Below are positions 36,607-45,304 of a stretch of DNA of 64,000 nt, in pieces. The translations under genes and the position numbers were made by a program. The stretch is from contig NZ_CP016809.1 of the NCBI RefSeq assembly GCF_002741055.1, forward strand, positions 1,364,001-1,428,000, given 5' to 3'. The notes beneath the pieces were generated by a model that had not been told where the DNA came from, did not search any database, and saw only the letters and a list, made by a program, of their open reading frames with translations. The DNA comes from Paenibacillus ihbetae (GTDB taxonomy: Bacteria > Bacillota > Bacilli > Paenibacillales > Paenibacillaceae). Each line of letters opens with the position of its first letter. Positions within the stretch are counted from its first letter, which is position 1.

Positions 36607-37680
36607 ATGAATGAATCTACACGCGAATTGTTTCGGACGCTTACCGAATTTCCGGCTGCGCCGGGCTTTGAAAGAGAGCTGCGCGCATGGGTAAAAAACG
36701 CACTCTCTCCATATACCGAAGAATTTGTGCAAGATCGGCTGGGCAGCCTGTTTGCTGTATTGCGAGGGGATGACGCAGGTCCGAGAGTCATGGTGGCCGG
36801 ACATATGGACGAGGTCGGCTTCATGGTAACCGGCATTTCGGAAGCGGGCATGGTGCGTTTTCAGCCGCTGGGCGGCTGGTGGAGCCAGGCCGTTCTGGCT
36901 CAGCGCCTGCAGATTATTACCGACAACGGACCGATTGCCGGTGTGGTCGGGTCCATCCCGACCCACTTGCTGGACGAAGCACAGCGCAGCAAGCCGGTAG
37001 ACATCAAATCCATGTACATCGACATCGGCGCGGACAACAAAGCGGAGGCCGAATCGTTCGGCATTCGTCCGGGACAACAGATCGTGCCGATCTGCGAGTT
37101 TACGCCGCTGGCCAATCCGAAAAAAATCATGGCTAAAGCATGGGATAACCGATACGGCGTCGGCCTGGCCATCGAGCTCGTTCAAGCCCTTCATGGAGAA
37201 AAGCTTCCGAACACGGTTTATGCCGGAGCCACCGTCCAAGAAGAGCTGGGACTCCGCGGCGCGCGGACGGCAGCCAACTTGATCCAGCCCGATATTTTCT
37301 TCGGTCTCGATGCAAGCGCCGCAAACGACATGATGGGCGACAAGAGCCAATTTGGCCAGCTGGGACAAGGTGCCCTGCTCCGCATCTTCGATCCGACGAT
37401 GCTGACGCATCGGGGCATGGTGGAATACGTGCAGGATACGGCGGAAACGAACAAGATTAAATACCAGTACTTTGTATCTCCGGGCGGAACGGATGCCGGG
37501 CAGGTTCACTTAAGCGGCATCGGAGTTCCGTCTACGATCATCGGCATTTGCTCACGGTATATCCATACATCGTCTTCCATCATCCACACGGATGACTACG
37601 AAGCAGCCAAGGAGCTTCTGATCAAACTGGTAAAAGGGCTAGACCGGACAACCCTCCAAACGATTCTGGACCGGGCATAA
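36607..37680 (+). CDS. M42-family metallopeptidase (glutamyl aminopeptidase/endoglucanase M type)
   Basis: A 357-residue dizinc aminopeptidase of family M42. Metal and catalytic segments visible: [11 protein letters not shown] (His and Asp), [11 protein letters not shown] (Asp), [11 protein letters not shown] (Glu-Glu), FGLDAS (Asp) and [12 protein letters not shown] (His). These enzymes trim N-terminal residues of peptides in the cytoplasm, in dodecamers. The ATG follows AAAGGAG. Upstream GGGGCATACTATA (about 36560) resembles a forespore -10 or a vegetative one; the assignment is open. 36400-36606 holds nothing else recognisable. Confidence 0.9.
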   Translation: MNESTRELFRTLTEFPAAPGFERELRAWVKNALSPYTEEFVQDRLGSLFAVLRGDDAGPRVMVAGHMDEVGFMVTGISEAGMVRFQPLGGWWSQAVLAQRLQIITDNGPIAGVVGSIPTHLLDEAQRSKPVDIKSMYIDIGADNKAEAESFGIRPGQQIVPICEFTPLANPKKIMAKAWDNRYGVGLAIELVQALHGEKLPNTVYAGATVQEELGLRGARTAANLIQPDIFFGLDASAANDMMGDKSQFGQLGQGALLRIFDPTMLTHRGMVEYVQDTAETNKIKYQYFVSPGGTDAGQVHLSGIGVPSTIIGICSRYIHTSSSIIHTDDYEAAKELLIKLVKGLDRTTLQTILDRA

Positions 37681-38179
37681 CCGTAAACGGAATAATTAGT
37701 TCAATAGGGATAAAGCCAGACTCCATAGACGGGACTGACCCCGTAGCATGAGACCAATTAAAACACCTTCAAGAGAATGAGCCGTGTCGTAAGATATGGA
37801 GACAATCTTGGAGGTCTTTTTGCGTTGGCAACAACAGTCTGCTATCGATGGAATTGAGGAAGAAAGCCATTGAAACGTGCCTGGCTGGCTGGTATTCCAG
37901 GGAGAGAAGTCATCGGGCAACTGAGCATGCGAAATAGAATTATAAGCGGGAGACCTGGAGATATGGCGTAGGGGTCCATCGAACCGATGGCAGTCCAATG
38001 TATTGTGCTAGCCGTTCTTCCTGCCCATTACCGAGTACGGGAGAAGTTCATGCTTTTCTGCATTAACAAGCAAGATCGGATCAGATGGATGAAGGAGTTC
38101 GTGCTATAGTGGAGGAAGTAAAGCGCGAGGTCGGAAAATCGCTGGTAAATACCATATCGTGGAAGGAGCGAGGCTTATC
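37681..38179. other. Unassigned 499-bp gap
   Basis: No supportable gene, terminator or RNA family was recognised between the M42 peptidase and the HxlR gene. The frames are broken by stops on both strands, apart from an unconvincing 100-codon minus-strand frame (37696-37998). GACGGGACTGACCCCGT near 37728 and GCTGGCTGGTATTCCAG near 37886 contain local symmetry. The stretch may be a decayed gene or mobile-element remnant, but nothing proves it. Confidence 0.35.
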
Positions 38180-38554
38180 ATGGAGCATAAGGAAAAAGTG
38201 TACAACACCGCGGTCGAAGCGACGCTGGAGGTGATCGGCGGTAAGTGGAAACCGGTCATTCTCTTTCATCTTACCTTCGGTAGAAAACGTAATAGCGAAT
38301 TGTTAAGCCTGATTCCCCAAATCACCCAGAAAATGCTGACACAGCATCTCCGTGAGCTGGAGGAGGAAGGCATTATCGTACGTAAAATTTATAATCAAGT
38401 TCCGCCCAAGGTGGAGTATGAACTGAGCGAGTATGGCTGGAGCTTAAAGGAAATTCTGCATCTGATGTGCCGATGGGGAGATGCTCATATCGAGCGAAAA
38501 TACGGCGATTCCGCAACCGTTCGGGAAAAGCCGCTGCTTGAGGAATCGCATTAA
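38180..38554 (+). CDS. HxlR-family winged-helix regulator
   Basis: A 124-residue regulator with the HxlR signature GGKWKPVILFHLTFGRKRNSEL (about 19-40) and LTQHLRELEEEGIIVRK recognition region. HxlR proteins often sense quinones, aldehydes or oxidants through a cysteine; the only cysteine here is in LMCRWGD. The ATG at 38180 follows GGAAGGAG; the GTG at 38159 is an alternative. It is convergent with the SDR gene that it may control. The SDR promoter region has a TTAC-N6-GTAA dyad typical of such regulators. Confidence 0.9.
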   Translation: MEHKEKVYNTAVEATLEVIGGKWKPVILFHLTFGRKRNSELLSLIPQITQKMLTQHLRELEEEGIIVRKIYNQVPPKVEYELSEYGWSLKEILHLMCRWGDAHIERKYGDSATVREKPLLEESH

Positions 38555-38556
38555 CA

Positions 38557-38600
38557 AGCACAGCAGAGCCGGCTAATAGTATAGCCGGCTCTGCTGTGCT
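38557..38600. terminator. 19-bp perfect hairpin between convergent hxlR-type and SDR genes
   Basis: AGCACAGCAGAGCCGGCTA (38557-38575) and TAGCCGGCTCTGCTGTGCT (38582-38600) are perfect inverse complements with a six-base loop. It starts two bases after the HxlR stop. There is no T-run on either side, so it is an atypical terminator or an RNA-stabilising structure for one or both transcripts. Confidence 0.55.
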
Positions 38601-38701
38601 ATCCAAAAACAGAAATACCGTTCATGTTCTGGTTGTGACGAGATGAACGGAAGAAGCGCTCCCGGCTGCCTTGTTACGGAGCTTCAGTTACTGCCCGGTA
38701 T

Positions 38702-39778
38702 TTATGGAATGACTTTGCGACGCCGGAGCTCATCAAAGATATTCAGGAACATGGCTTCCGTATCGACATACTCGTGAAAACCGAAACGGCGGGCCTTCGA
38801 GCCGTCCGCAAAGAAATCATAGTCCCAGGAGAACACGAAATCGCCGAACTTCCAGGATGAGACCTCTTGGTAAGAATGCTTCGCAAGTCCATGCTTCTCA
38901 ACCATGCGATTCCAAACCGGCTCCTTATCTGCCATGACCGTTTCCAGATTCATCTGCAGAGGCGGTGCGGTTTCCATCTCGAAATACTGCGCAATCTTCG
39001 GCCATAACTCGTTCCAGCGGAACAGGTCCCCGTTCGTAATATTGAAGGCTTGATTGGCGCAGCGTTCATCGGTTGCCGCCCATACGGTTGCCTTGGCAAG
39101 CAGACCGGCATCGGTCATCTCCAGCAGGCTGTGATAGGCTCCCGGCTTGCCGGGAAAACGCAGGGGAATGCCAAGCTCTTTCGAAATCGACGCATATACG
39201 GCAATGACCATGGCCAGATTCATCGGGTTTCCAAGGGCGAAACCGCTGACAACGGATGGACGCAGCGCTGACCATGTCCAGGCTTTGCCCTTCTGCCGTT
39301 CCTCGAGGAAGTTCTGCTGATCGATATTGAATTCCGGCGGCATATGGTTCGCATCCGTCTCCCGGGCCGGCGTCTTGAATGGACCGAGATGAGCGCCGTA
39401 TACCTTGTAGCCCTGCATCAGGCTTACATGCTGCAGGTTAACGGCAATGGGCTCGATCGCTTCCACGACATGGACGAGCATGGCCAAATTCGGAGCGACG
39501 AGTTCGGCCCACGTCGGCCGGTCCTGGTATGCCGCATAGAAAATATGCGTCACTTCGGTCAAGCCGCTTAATTTAGCGGCCGTATCGTCCCGATCCAGCA
39601 GGTCGGCCGATACATAACGAACGCGGTTCGTGAACTCCCCGCCTCGGCGCGATACGCCGATGATATCCCAGTCTTGAAGCGTCGCAAGGTACTCGATGAG
39701 GTTGCGGCCGATGACCCCGTTAGCCCCGACAACCAAAGCCGTTTTGGGCGAATGCTGTGAACGTTGATCCGTATTCAT
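38702..39778 (-). CDS. PRISE-like SDR oxidoreductase
   Basis: A 358-residue extended short-chain dehydrogenase. The NADP loop is VVGANGVIGRNL (about 16-27). The active-site region carries MQGYKVYGAHLGPFKTPARE, which resembles the variant Lys/Tyr motif of the progesterone 5-beta-reductase/iridoid synthase (PRISE) group, enzymes that reduce conjugated enones. The substrate here is unknown; defence against electrophilic enones would fit HxlR control, but that is inference. The ATG follows TAGGAG, which lies in one arm of an inverted repeat. Convergent with the HxlR gene. Confidence 0.82.
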   Translation of the reverse strand: MNTDQRSQHSPKTALVVGANGVIGRNLIEYLATLQDWDIIGVSRRGGEFTNRVRYVSADLLDRDDTAAKLSGLTEVTHIFYAAYQDRPTWAELVAPNLAMLVHVVEAIEPIAVNLQHVSLMQGYKVYGAHLGPFKTPARETDANHMPPEFNIDQQNFLEERQKGKAWTWSALRPSVVSGFALGNPMNLAMVIAVYASISKELGIPLRFPGKPGAYHSLLEMTDAGLLAKATVWAATDERCANQAFNITNGDLFRWNELWPKIAQYFEMETAPPLQMNLETVMADKEPVWNRMVEKHGLAKHSYQEVSSWKFGDFVFSWDYDFFADGSKARRFGFHEYVDTEAMFLNIFDELRRRKVIP

Positions 39779-39790
39779 ATATGCTCATCT

Positions 39791-39831
39791 CCTAACGTCA
39801 TGTTTTAATTAATGTCATTTTGCACGTTAGG
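39791..39831 (-). promoter_or_regulatory. Leader hairpin covering the SDR ribosome site
   Basis: CCTAACGT (39791-39798) and ACGTTAGG (39824-39831) are inverse complements 25 bases apart. In the minus-strand mRNA the downstream arm reads ACGTTAGG and runs into the AG of the ribosome site TTAGGAG, so the folded RNA would hide it. The stem is only eight pairs, so the regulatory role is a suggestion. Confidence 0.4.
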
Positions 39832-39850
39832 ATTCGGCTTGGGAAGTACG

Positions 39851-39882
39851 CACTTTGAAGTGATGTAATTACTTTTTGGTAA
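39851..39882 (-). promoter_or_regulatory. Operator-like dyads upstream of the SDR gene
   Basis: CACTTTGAAGTG (39851-39862, palindrome) and TTACTTTTTGGTAA (39869-39882, TTAC/GTAA arms) lie about 75-105 bases before the SDR start. The second has the size and arms of HxlR/MarR-type operators and could bind the HxlR regulator encoded nearby. No good -35/-10 pair was found around them. The rest of 39883-40039 is empty. Confidence 0.45.
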
Positions 39883-40039
39883 CGTTTAAGCAGGACCCGC
39901 CCTTTTAGCTATGGGAGTCAGTGCCGACGTCTTGATATCTTTTTTTAATATCCGAAGGCTAAAAATCCGGCATTCGGTAAGATCGGCGGTCAGCCATCCC
40001 TCCCTGACTTCTTATGGTTGATTAAGCTTTACCCCGGAC

Positions 40040-41002
40040 TTAAGCTTTCCCCAAGACCCGCTCCAGAAAGAGTACCGCTTCCCTCTTCTGATACTCATTC
40101 ACCTCATGCCCGGAGAACGGATAATCCCGTATTTCCTTAGGTGCCTCAATCCGGTTATAAGCCGCGTAGATGGTCTCCGGCATGCATACCGTATCCTTCC
40201 AGCCCACAGAAACCATGACCGGCGCTTTGATTCTCGGTGCCAGATTCAGGATATCAAAATGGGCCAGATGATAGAGAATAGGATCCAGAAGTTCCGGATA
40301 ACGCTTGATGTATTGGGCGATTTCGGTCAACGAGCTTGCCGAATGCAGCACGCCGTAATCCATTCTGCACAGATTCGGAATGTCAGCCACGATTGCCGCC
40401 ACCTTAGGGTGCAATGCCCCCGCAAGCAGGGCGAGGCCTCCTCCCTGGCTTCCCCCGACGACGGCGATTTTGGCAGGATCTACCCCAGGCTGTGCCAGGG
40501 CTGCATCAACGGCTCTTACGGTATCGATGGCCATCGCCATATAGTAGGATCGATGAATGTCGGTAATGCCCTGGGACACCCAGCCTTTCACGACACCTCC
40601 ATCCATGGGCAGCAGGTTTCCCGTCTCTCCGCTCTGGCCGCGGACATCAGCAGCCAGCACGGAATAGCCGAGCATCAGCCAATGGGCGTATCGCTCCGGA
40701 AGCCCTCGGTCTCCGGAATATCCAGGAAAGGTAATGACGCAAGGCCTCTTGGGCGTCTCATTGGAATCCGCAGGCGTTATGTACCAGGCATGGATCGGTG
40801 TCTGGTCAAAGCCGCGGTATGTTACCTTCGACACCTTCATGTAGGGATACGGCGTTTCTTCCGGCTCACTTTCGATTTGAAGCGGCGAGCCTGCGTATAC
40901 ATGGAGATAATGATCCCAGAATCGATTCAGCTCGTTCTCGTTCATCGTCGGTTCCGGACGGCAGTTGTTCAGTTCCCTCTTGCGAATCTGTATCGTATTC
41001 AT
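40040..41002 (-). CDS. Acetyl xylan esterase / cephalosporin-C deacetylase family hydrolase
   Basis: A 320-residue alpha/beta hydrolase of the AXE1 family (CE7). The nucleophile elbow is VVGGSQGGGLAL, the acid lies in SVGWKDTVCMP and the histidine in PFSGHEVNEYQ. The RGQSG motif (DVRGQSGETGN) is typical of CE7. These cytoplasmic enzymes remove acetyl groups from short xylo-oligosaccharides. ATG with AAAGGAG at a rather long distance. It diverges from a sugar-isomerase gene. Confidence 0.9.
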   Translation of the reverse strand: MNTIQIRKRELNNCRPEPTMNENELNRFWDHYLHVYAGSPLQIESEPEETPYPYMKVSKVTYRGFDQTPIHAWYITPADSNETPKRPCVITFPGYSGDRGLPERYAHWLMLGYSVLAADVRGQSGETGNLLPMDGGVVKGWVSQGITDIHRSYYMAMAIDTVRAVDAALAQPGVDPAKIAVVGGSQGGGLALLAGALHPKVAAIVADIPNLCRMDYGVLHSASSLTEIAQYIKRYPELLDPILYHLAHFDILNLAPRIKAPVMVSVGWKDTVCMPETIYAAYNRIEAPKEIRDYPFSGHEVNEYQKREAVLFLERVLGKA

Positions 41003-41290
41003 TGGTTTGGTTGTTCGTCTCCTTTACCGTCGCTTGGTTTACGATTCTTCGTTTACTGTACGATCATCCCGATTGATTGGCGCCCAAGCGAAATCAGAAT
41101 TAATACGCAGCCACGGGAGTCTCTATAACAACAATATTTCTGCACCTTGGTTTGCTTTCCCTCTCTGCCTGATATAAAATTCGATGTCTTTAACTCAACT
41201 TTAAATCTCCTAATAAAAAGGATTCATAGATTTATAGGCGAAAACATAACTATAATAGAGATGAACTTTAAGAGATTGGAGACGATAGAA

Positions 41291-42130
41291 ATGCTTCAAG
41301 GATTAACAGCTGCAGGACTCGGGAAACTTGAAAGCGATTTACAGTTGATCGAACTCGCTTCCCGCTACGGTTTTGATTGCGTGGATTTAGATGCGAAGAG
41401 CTTGGTGGACCGTTTGGGAACAGAAGAAGCGGCAGCGCTGCTGCAGTCGAGCAATATTCAAATCGGCGCCATCGGATTGCCTGTGGAGTGGAGAGGAACG
41501 GATGAGCAGTTCCTGGAAGGGCTGGAGAAGCTTCCGTCCGCAGCAGCCGCTGCTGCTGCGTTGGGCTGCACTCGCTGCTGTACATACATTCTTCCTTCCA
41601 CGGATGCGCCGGCTGCGCATTTCATGGCCGTCGCAACCAAGCGCCTTCGCAGCTGTGCGAATATTCTGGGCGCTTACGGCATTCGGCTGGGGCTGGAATT
41701 CGTCGGGCCGCATCATCTGCGCACGCAGTGGAAGCATCCGTTCATCTGGACCGTTCAAGAAACGCTGGATTGGATCGATGCCATCGGCGAACCGAATGTC
41801 GGGCTTCTGTATGATGCTTACCACTGGTACACCAATGAAATGAGCGTATCGGATATACGCCGGCTGCGCGCGGACCAGATTGTTCATGTTCATATTAATG
41901 ACGCCAAGGACGTTCCATTGCATGAAGTCCTCGATAATGATCGGCTGTATCCCGGTGAGGGTGTCATCGATTTGGCAGGCTTCCTTGGCGCGCTGAACGA
42001 TATCGGGTATACGGGTCCCGTCAGCCAAGAGATATTGACAGCTGCCCAGCCGACAGCTTCGCCTGAAGATCTTGTTATCCGATCACGCGCAGCGTTTGAT
42101 CAGGTGTTCCAGGCCGCAGGGTTGAAATAG
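41291..42130 (+). CDS. Sugar phosphate isomerase/epimerase (IolE-like)
   Basis: A 279-residue TIM barrel. Metal-site segments are RLGLEFVGP (Glu), VGLLYDAYHWY (Asp and His), VHVHINDA (His) and GPVSQEIL (Glu). Homologous in fold, not closely in sequence, to the gene at 21764-22630. The frame opens earlier (41147). The TATAAT at 41251-41256 ending a few bases before the in-frame ATG at 41261 suggests that this ATG is at the mRNA start, so the ATG at 41291 with TTGGAGACG is preferred. Confidence 0.83.
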   Translation: MLQGLTAAGLGKLESDLQLIELASRYGFDCVDLDAKSLVDRLGTEEAAALLQSSNIQIGAIGLPVEWRGTDEQFLEGLEKLPSAAAAAAALGCTRCCTYILPSTDAPAAHFMAVATKRLRSCANILGAYGIRLGLEFVGPHHLRTQWKHPFIWTVQETLDWIDAIGEPNVGLLYDAYHWYTNEMSVSDIRRLRADQIVHVHINDAKDVPLHEVLDNDRLYPGEGVIDLAGFLGALNDIGYTGPVSQEILTAAQPTASPEDLVIRSRAAFDQVFQAAGLK

Positions 42131-42177
42131 TCAAAGGGCCGGATGCCGGACCGTGACTATATAAGTGAACAATGAAT

Positions 42178-42230
42178 GGATGTAGGGCAAGTACGTAAAA
42201 TGTTCCTACAATCGCTGTTGATTTCAGATT
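42178..42230. repeat. Dispersed intergenic repeat, copy 2
   Basis: About 53 bp matching 5363-5416 in the same orientation, with GTAAAATGTTCCT, ATCGCTGTTG and TTTCAGATT conserved and five or so substitutions. It sits between a sugar-isomerase gene and a small-protein gene. Confidence 0.7.
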
Positions 42231-42310
42231 GGCCGCGGTTATCCCGCATGATTTCCGGGATCACAGGGGACACTGAGGGTATATCAAGTACCCTGCAGGA
42301 GGGCTTCACG

Positions 42311-42586
42311 ATGAACCGGTTTAAGAAGGAAGAACGGGATGAATACACAGATCTGTCAACCGTAGAGTCCCAGCGCAATGATCTGACTGCGGAAGAGTTT
42401 CCCGAAGGTCCTTTCGGCTCAAGCCTAATGACGGAATCGCTAGGCAAGAGCAGCCCATGGAGAGCCGATCAGCGGCCACCGAATCGCTTCGACTATGAAA
42501 ATCGGGAGCTTCATCAGGAGCTGAAGCGCGACTATCCGTCCGAGGATCAAATCATTCAGACCGAATTCGATCAGGAAGAGTCCTGA
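42311..42586 (+). CDS. Small acidic conserved hypothetical protein
   Basis: A 91-residue hydrophilic, acidic protein (MNRFKKEERDEYTDLSTVES...) without membrane segment. The block RNDLTAEEFPEGPFGSSL followed by GKSSPW is reminiscent of a small cytosolic protein conserved in bacilli, and the tail is charged. Function is unknown. The frame opens at 42176 within the dispersed repeat, but the ATG at 42311 has CAGGAGGGC upstream and is the likely start. It ends before a bidirectional terminator. Confidence 0.75.
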   Translation: MNRFKKEERDEYTDLSTVESQRNDLTAEEFPEGPFGSSLMTESLGKSSPWRADQRPPNRFDYENRELHQELKRDYPSEDQIIQTEFDQEES

Positions 42587-42600
42587 TCAGCCTCTAAGCC

Positions 42601-42645
42601 AAATAGCCGGACACCTTGACGCAACGCCTAAGGGTCCGGCTATTT
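42601..42645. terminator. Bidirectional terminator
   Basis: AAATAGCCGGAC (42601-42612) pairs with GTCCGGCTATTT (42634-42645). It serves the small acidic protein gene (plus) and the HyuA-like gene (minus). Confidence 0.75.
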
Positions 42646-42651
42646 CACATT

Positions 42652-44205
42652 CTATTTCATCTTCCCGACAACTTTGACTCTTAACCTTGTTGCATTCTCC
42701 GGATGATAAGCGAGCGGGGTTTCCTCCACTTCGACCAATTCGATCGTATCCGCATCCGCTCCGGCCAATACGGCCTGCTTGACCGCTTTTGCCTCCGCAT
42801 CCGCAAGCGAAGCCTCGCGCGGTTCCCGCGCATAGATATAAATCTGTTCGTATTGCCCGCTGATTTGAGCAATAGATGCCCCGATGGCATTGGCCACACT
42901 TCCGTTCTCCACTCTCATCATGCCGCCCACTCCCCGAATCGAATCCGGGATAATAATGCTGCCCCCGCCGACTAGAACGAGCTGAACGTCCCCCGAGGAG
43001 ATTTTCATTTTATCGATCGCTTGCTCAACGATTGCGGAAATTTCGGCCTGCACCGCTTTTGCAAAGGCTTCGTCAAGGTGGGACACCAGGCTCCTGTCGC
43101 CTACATCGGCCAGTCCCAGCCGGACAGCGATATCGGTGGTCGTGAGCGTGCTGCCGCCAAAGACAAGCGCTTCTTCCCCGATCCTGTAGCCGACACTGTC
43201 GGGTCCGACCGTAATCCTGCCGCCTTCGTCCACGCGGACAATACTGCCGCCGCCCAGCCCAACGGAGATAATGTCCGGCATTCTGAAATTGGTACGGATA
43301 TCGCCGACTTCTACGGCAACCGACGACTCTCTCGGGAATCCATCCTGCAGAACGCCGATATCCGAAGTCGTACCGCCGACGTCCAGCACCATCGTGTCTT
43401 TGATCTTCACCAAATAAGAAGCACCGCGAATGCTGTTCGTCGGGCCGCAGGCAATCGTGAGGATCGGAAACTGCTTGGCGTAATCAATGGACATTAATGT
43501 GCCGTCATTTTGACATAAATACACAGCCGCATCCGTAATTCCTTCCTCCTCCAGGGCGTTTACGAACCCTTGGGTGGTTGTCTCGATCACCTTGCACAAC
43601 GCCGCATTCAGGATGGTTGCATTCTCGCGCTCAATGAGTCCGACGGAGCCGATCAGGGACGAGCAGGAAACCGGATATTCCTCTCCGTATACCTCGTGAA
43701 TAAGATCGCGGACGCGCAGCTCCTGGTCATTCTTTATGGAAGAAAATACGCCGATGACCGCGATGGACTCGACTTTTCCCTGCCATGCCGCCAATAGCTC
43801 GCGAATTTCATTCTCATCGACCTCGCCCAGCACTTGACCATCGTATTCATACCCCCCATGGACCAAAGCGTAGTTGCCGGACAGCTTCTCAACCATATCG
43901 TTCGGCCAGGCCGTATACGGAGGGACGGAAGCCGTTGCCGGATAGCCTAGGCGGATGACGCCTACCGTCGCCAGCTTTTTACGTTCCACAATCGCGTTGG
44001 TGCATTGCGTTGTGCCAAGCATGGCATGCGTAATTTGGGTTTTGTCGATCCCCGATTCCTGGAGTAATTTCCTGAGCGATGCTTCAATCCCTGTCTTGAT
44101 GTCCAGACTCGTCGGAGATTTTACGGAGTGAATCAACTGATGAAGCTCGTCCAGAATAATGGCGTCCGTATTCGTTCCGCCCACATCGATTCCGATTCTA
44201 TACAT
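42652..44205 (-). CDS. Hydantoinase/oxoprolinase A-type ATPase
   Basis: A 517-residue protein of the HyuA/N-methylhydantoinase A family with an actin-like ATPase fold: phosphate loop GIDVGGTNTDAI (4-15), second phosphate motif LDVGGTTSDIGVL, and adenosine motif LVLVGGGSIIIP. ATP-driven amidohydrolases of this kind open hydantoin, oxoproline or similar rings. It is shorter than full-length HyuA (about 680) because the C-terminal domain is absent; this short form is usually paired with DUF917, as here. Its start overlaps the DUF917 gene by eight bases. Confidence 0.87.
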   Translation of the reverse strand: MYRIGIDVGGTNTDAIILDELHQLIHSVKSPTSLDIKTGIEASLRKLLQESGIDKTQITHAMLGTTQCTNAIVERKKLATVGVIRLGYPATASVPPYTAWPNDMVEKLSGNYALVHGGYEYDGQVLGEVDENEIRELLAAWQGKVESIAVIGVFSSIKNDQELRVRDLIHEVYGEEYPVSCSSLIGSVGLIERENATILNAALCKVIETTTQGFVNALEEEGITDAAVYLCQNDGTLMSIDYAKQFPILTIACGPTNSIRGASYLVKIKDTMVLDVGGTTSDIGVLQDGFPRESSVAVEVGDIRTNFRMPDIISVGLGGGSIVRVDEGGRITVGPDSVGYRIGEEALVFGGSTLTTTDIAVRLGLADVGDRSLVSHLDEAFAKAVQAEISAIVEQAIDKMKISSGDVQLVLVGGGSIIIPDSIRGVGGMMRVENGSVANAIGASIAQISGQYEQIYIYAREPREASLADAEAKAVKQAVLAGADADTIELVEVEETPLAYHPENATRLRVKVVGKMK

Positions 44206-45304
44206 GATCAGCCACCGCCTTTTTCACCAGTTCTTCAATCGGAACATAATCGTAATCATATCCAAAATACCTTGGGCCGGCCGTTTGGATTCCTTTATCC
44301 GTTCTCCATTTTGCATGAGCCGGAAGTCCGATTACCCGCACGCGCTTGCCATATTTCAGACTCTCGGTCGTAACGGGCGTTAACGTTTCATAATCCACCA
44401 GACAGAGTAAATCCGGGGTCATCCCGACAACCTGTCCGTTCCTCTCGGCCACGAGATTCTCGTTTTGAAAATGCACCTTCATATTCCCGTCTGTATGGGC
44501 TTCGATGCCTTCCAGATTCATTTTGCCGAGATTAAATCCTCCCTTGGTTTCCCGGATCACATCGACGATTTTTCCTTGGAACAGCTCGTAGCCGGACACC
44601 AACGTTAAAAGCTCCTGCAGCTTTTCTTTCGCATCTCTATGGTTCGAGGAAATAATCTCCCCGATTTGCTCAGACAACGTAACGACATGATGGACCCCGC
44701 TTCTCTTCATTTGAGCCCCGGTCGTCGGGTACAGGCTCACCAGAGCGCTCGCGCCCATTTCGACCGTAGCTGCCCGGGCCAAGCGTTCCGTCCATTTGTT
44801 ATCGATCGTTTCAAAAATGCCGATATTTCCTTTCTCGTCCGTAATCGCCATCGGCGTTGCCGAGATCCCGTCCAGGTGAAACGTCACCATCTGCAGCTCG
44901 GGAAAGGCTCTGCCCATTCCGTCGCAATCGATCAGCGGCAGACCGAGCTGCGCCGCGACGACGATCGGGATCATCGAATTGACGCCGCCCGCTTCCATTG
45001 GGTACGTGCCTGCGATGTTGTCCTCTCCCAAATACCGGGCCAGCTTCTGAAACACTTTCACAAACTCGCTTCCGTTCGGAAATTTCTCGGATGATACGGA
45101 AGGGGCTCCCATCATGGCTGCCGGAATAAAAAAGTCTTCATCGCCGATTTCATCGACCGAATACAATTTGACGGGCCCGTTCTTCTCAACGGCCGAAATC
45201 GCCATCAATTTTCCGATATACGGGTCTCCGCCCCCGCCTGTTCCCAGGAAAGCAGCGCCAATCGCAATATGTTCAATCGAGGCTTTATCTAAATATCTCA
45301 TCAT
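44198..45304 (-). CDS. DUF917 family protein
   Basis: A 368-residue cytoplasmic protein with the DUF917 landmarks FLGTGGGGDPYIGK near the N-terminus, PMEAGGVNSMIP and DGMGRAFPELQM. It almost always pairs with a short HyuA-like protein, and the two probably form one enzyme. Its start overlaps the permease stop (ATGA) and its end overlaps the HyuA gene, so the three genes are a tightly coupled operon. Confidence 0.88.
   Translation of the reverse strand: MMRYLDKASIEHIAIGAAFLGTGGGGDPYIGKLMAISAVEKNGPVKLYSVDEIGDEDFFIPAAMMGAPSVSSEKFPNGSEFVKVFQKLARYLGEDNIAGTYPMEAGGVNSMIPIVVAAQLGLPLIDCDGMGRAFPELQMVTFHLDGISATPMAITDEKGNIGIFETIDNKWTERLARAATVEMGASALVSLYPTTGAQMKRSGVHHVVTLSEQIGEIISSNHRDAKEKLQELLTLVSGYELFQGKIVDVIRETKGGFNLGKMNLEGIEAHTDGNMKVHFQNENLVAERNGQVVGMTPDLLCLVDYETLTPVTTESLKYGKRVRVIGLPAHAKWRTDKGIQTAGPRYFGYDYDYVPIEELVKKAVADHV

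Noticed and set aside
37696..37998. 100-codon minus-strand frame after the M42 peptidase
   Set aside because: No ribosome site, no domain, and composition (Ser, Leu, Cys and Arg) like an antisense or random frame.
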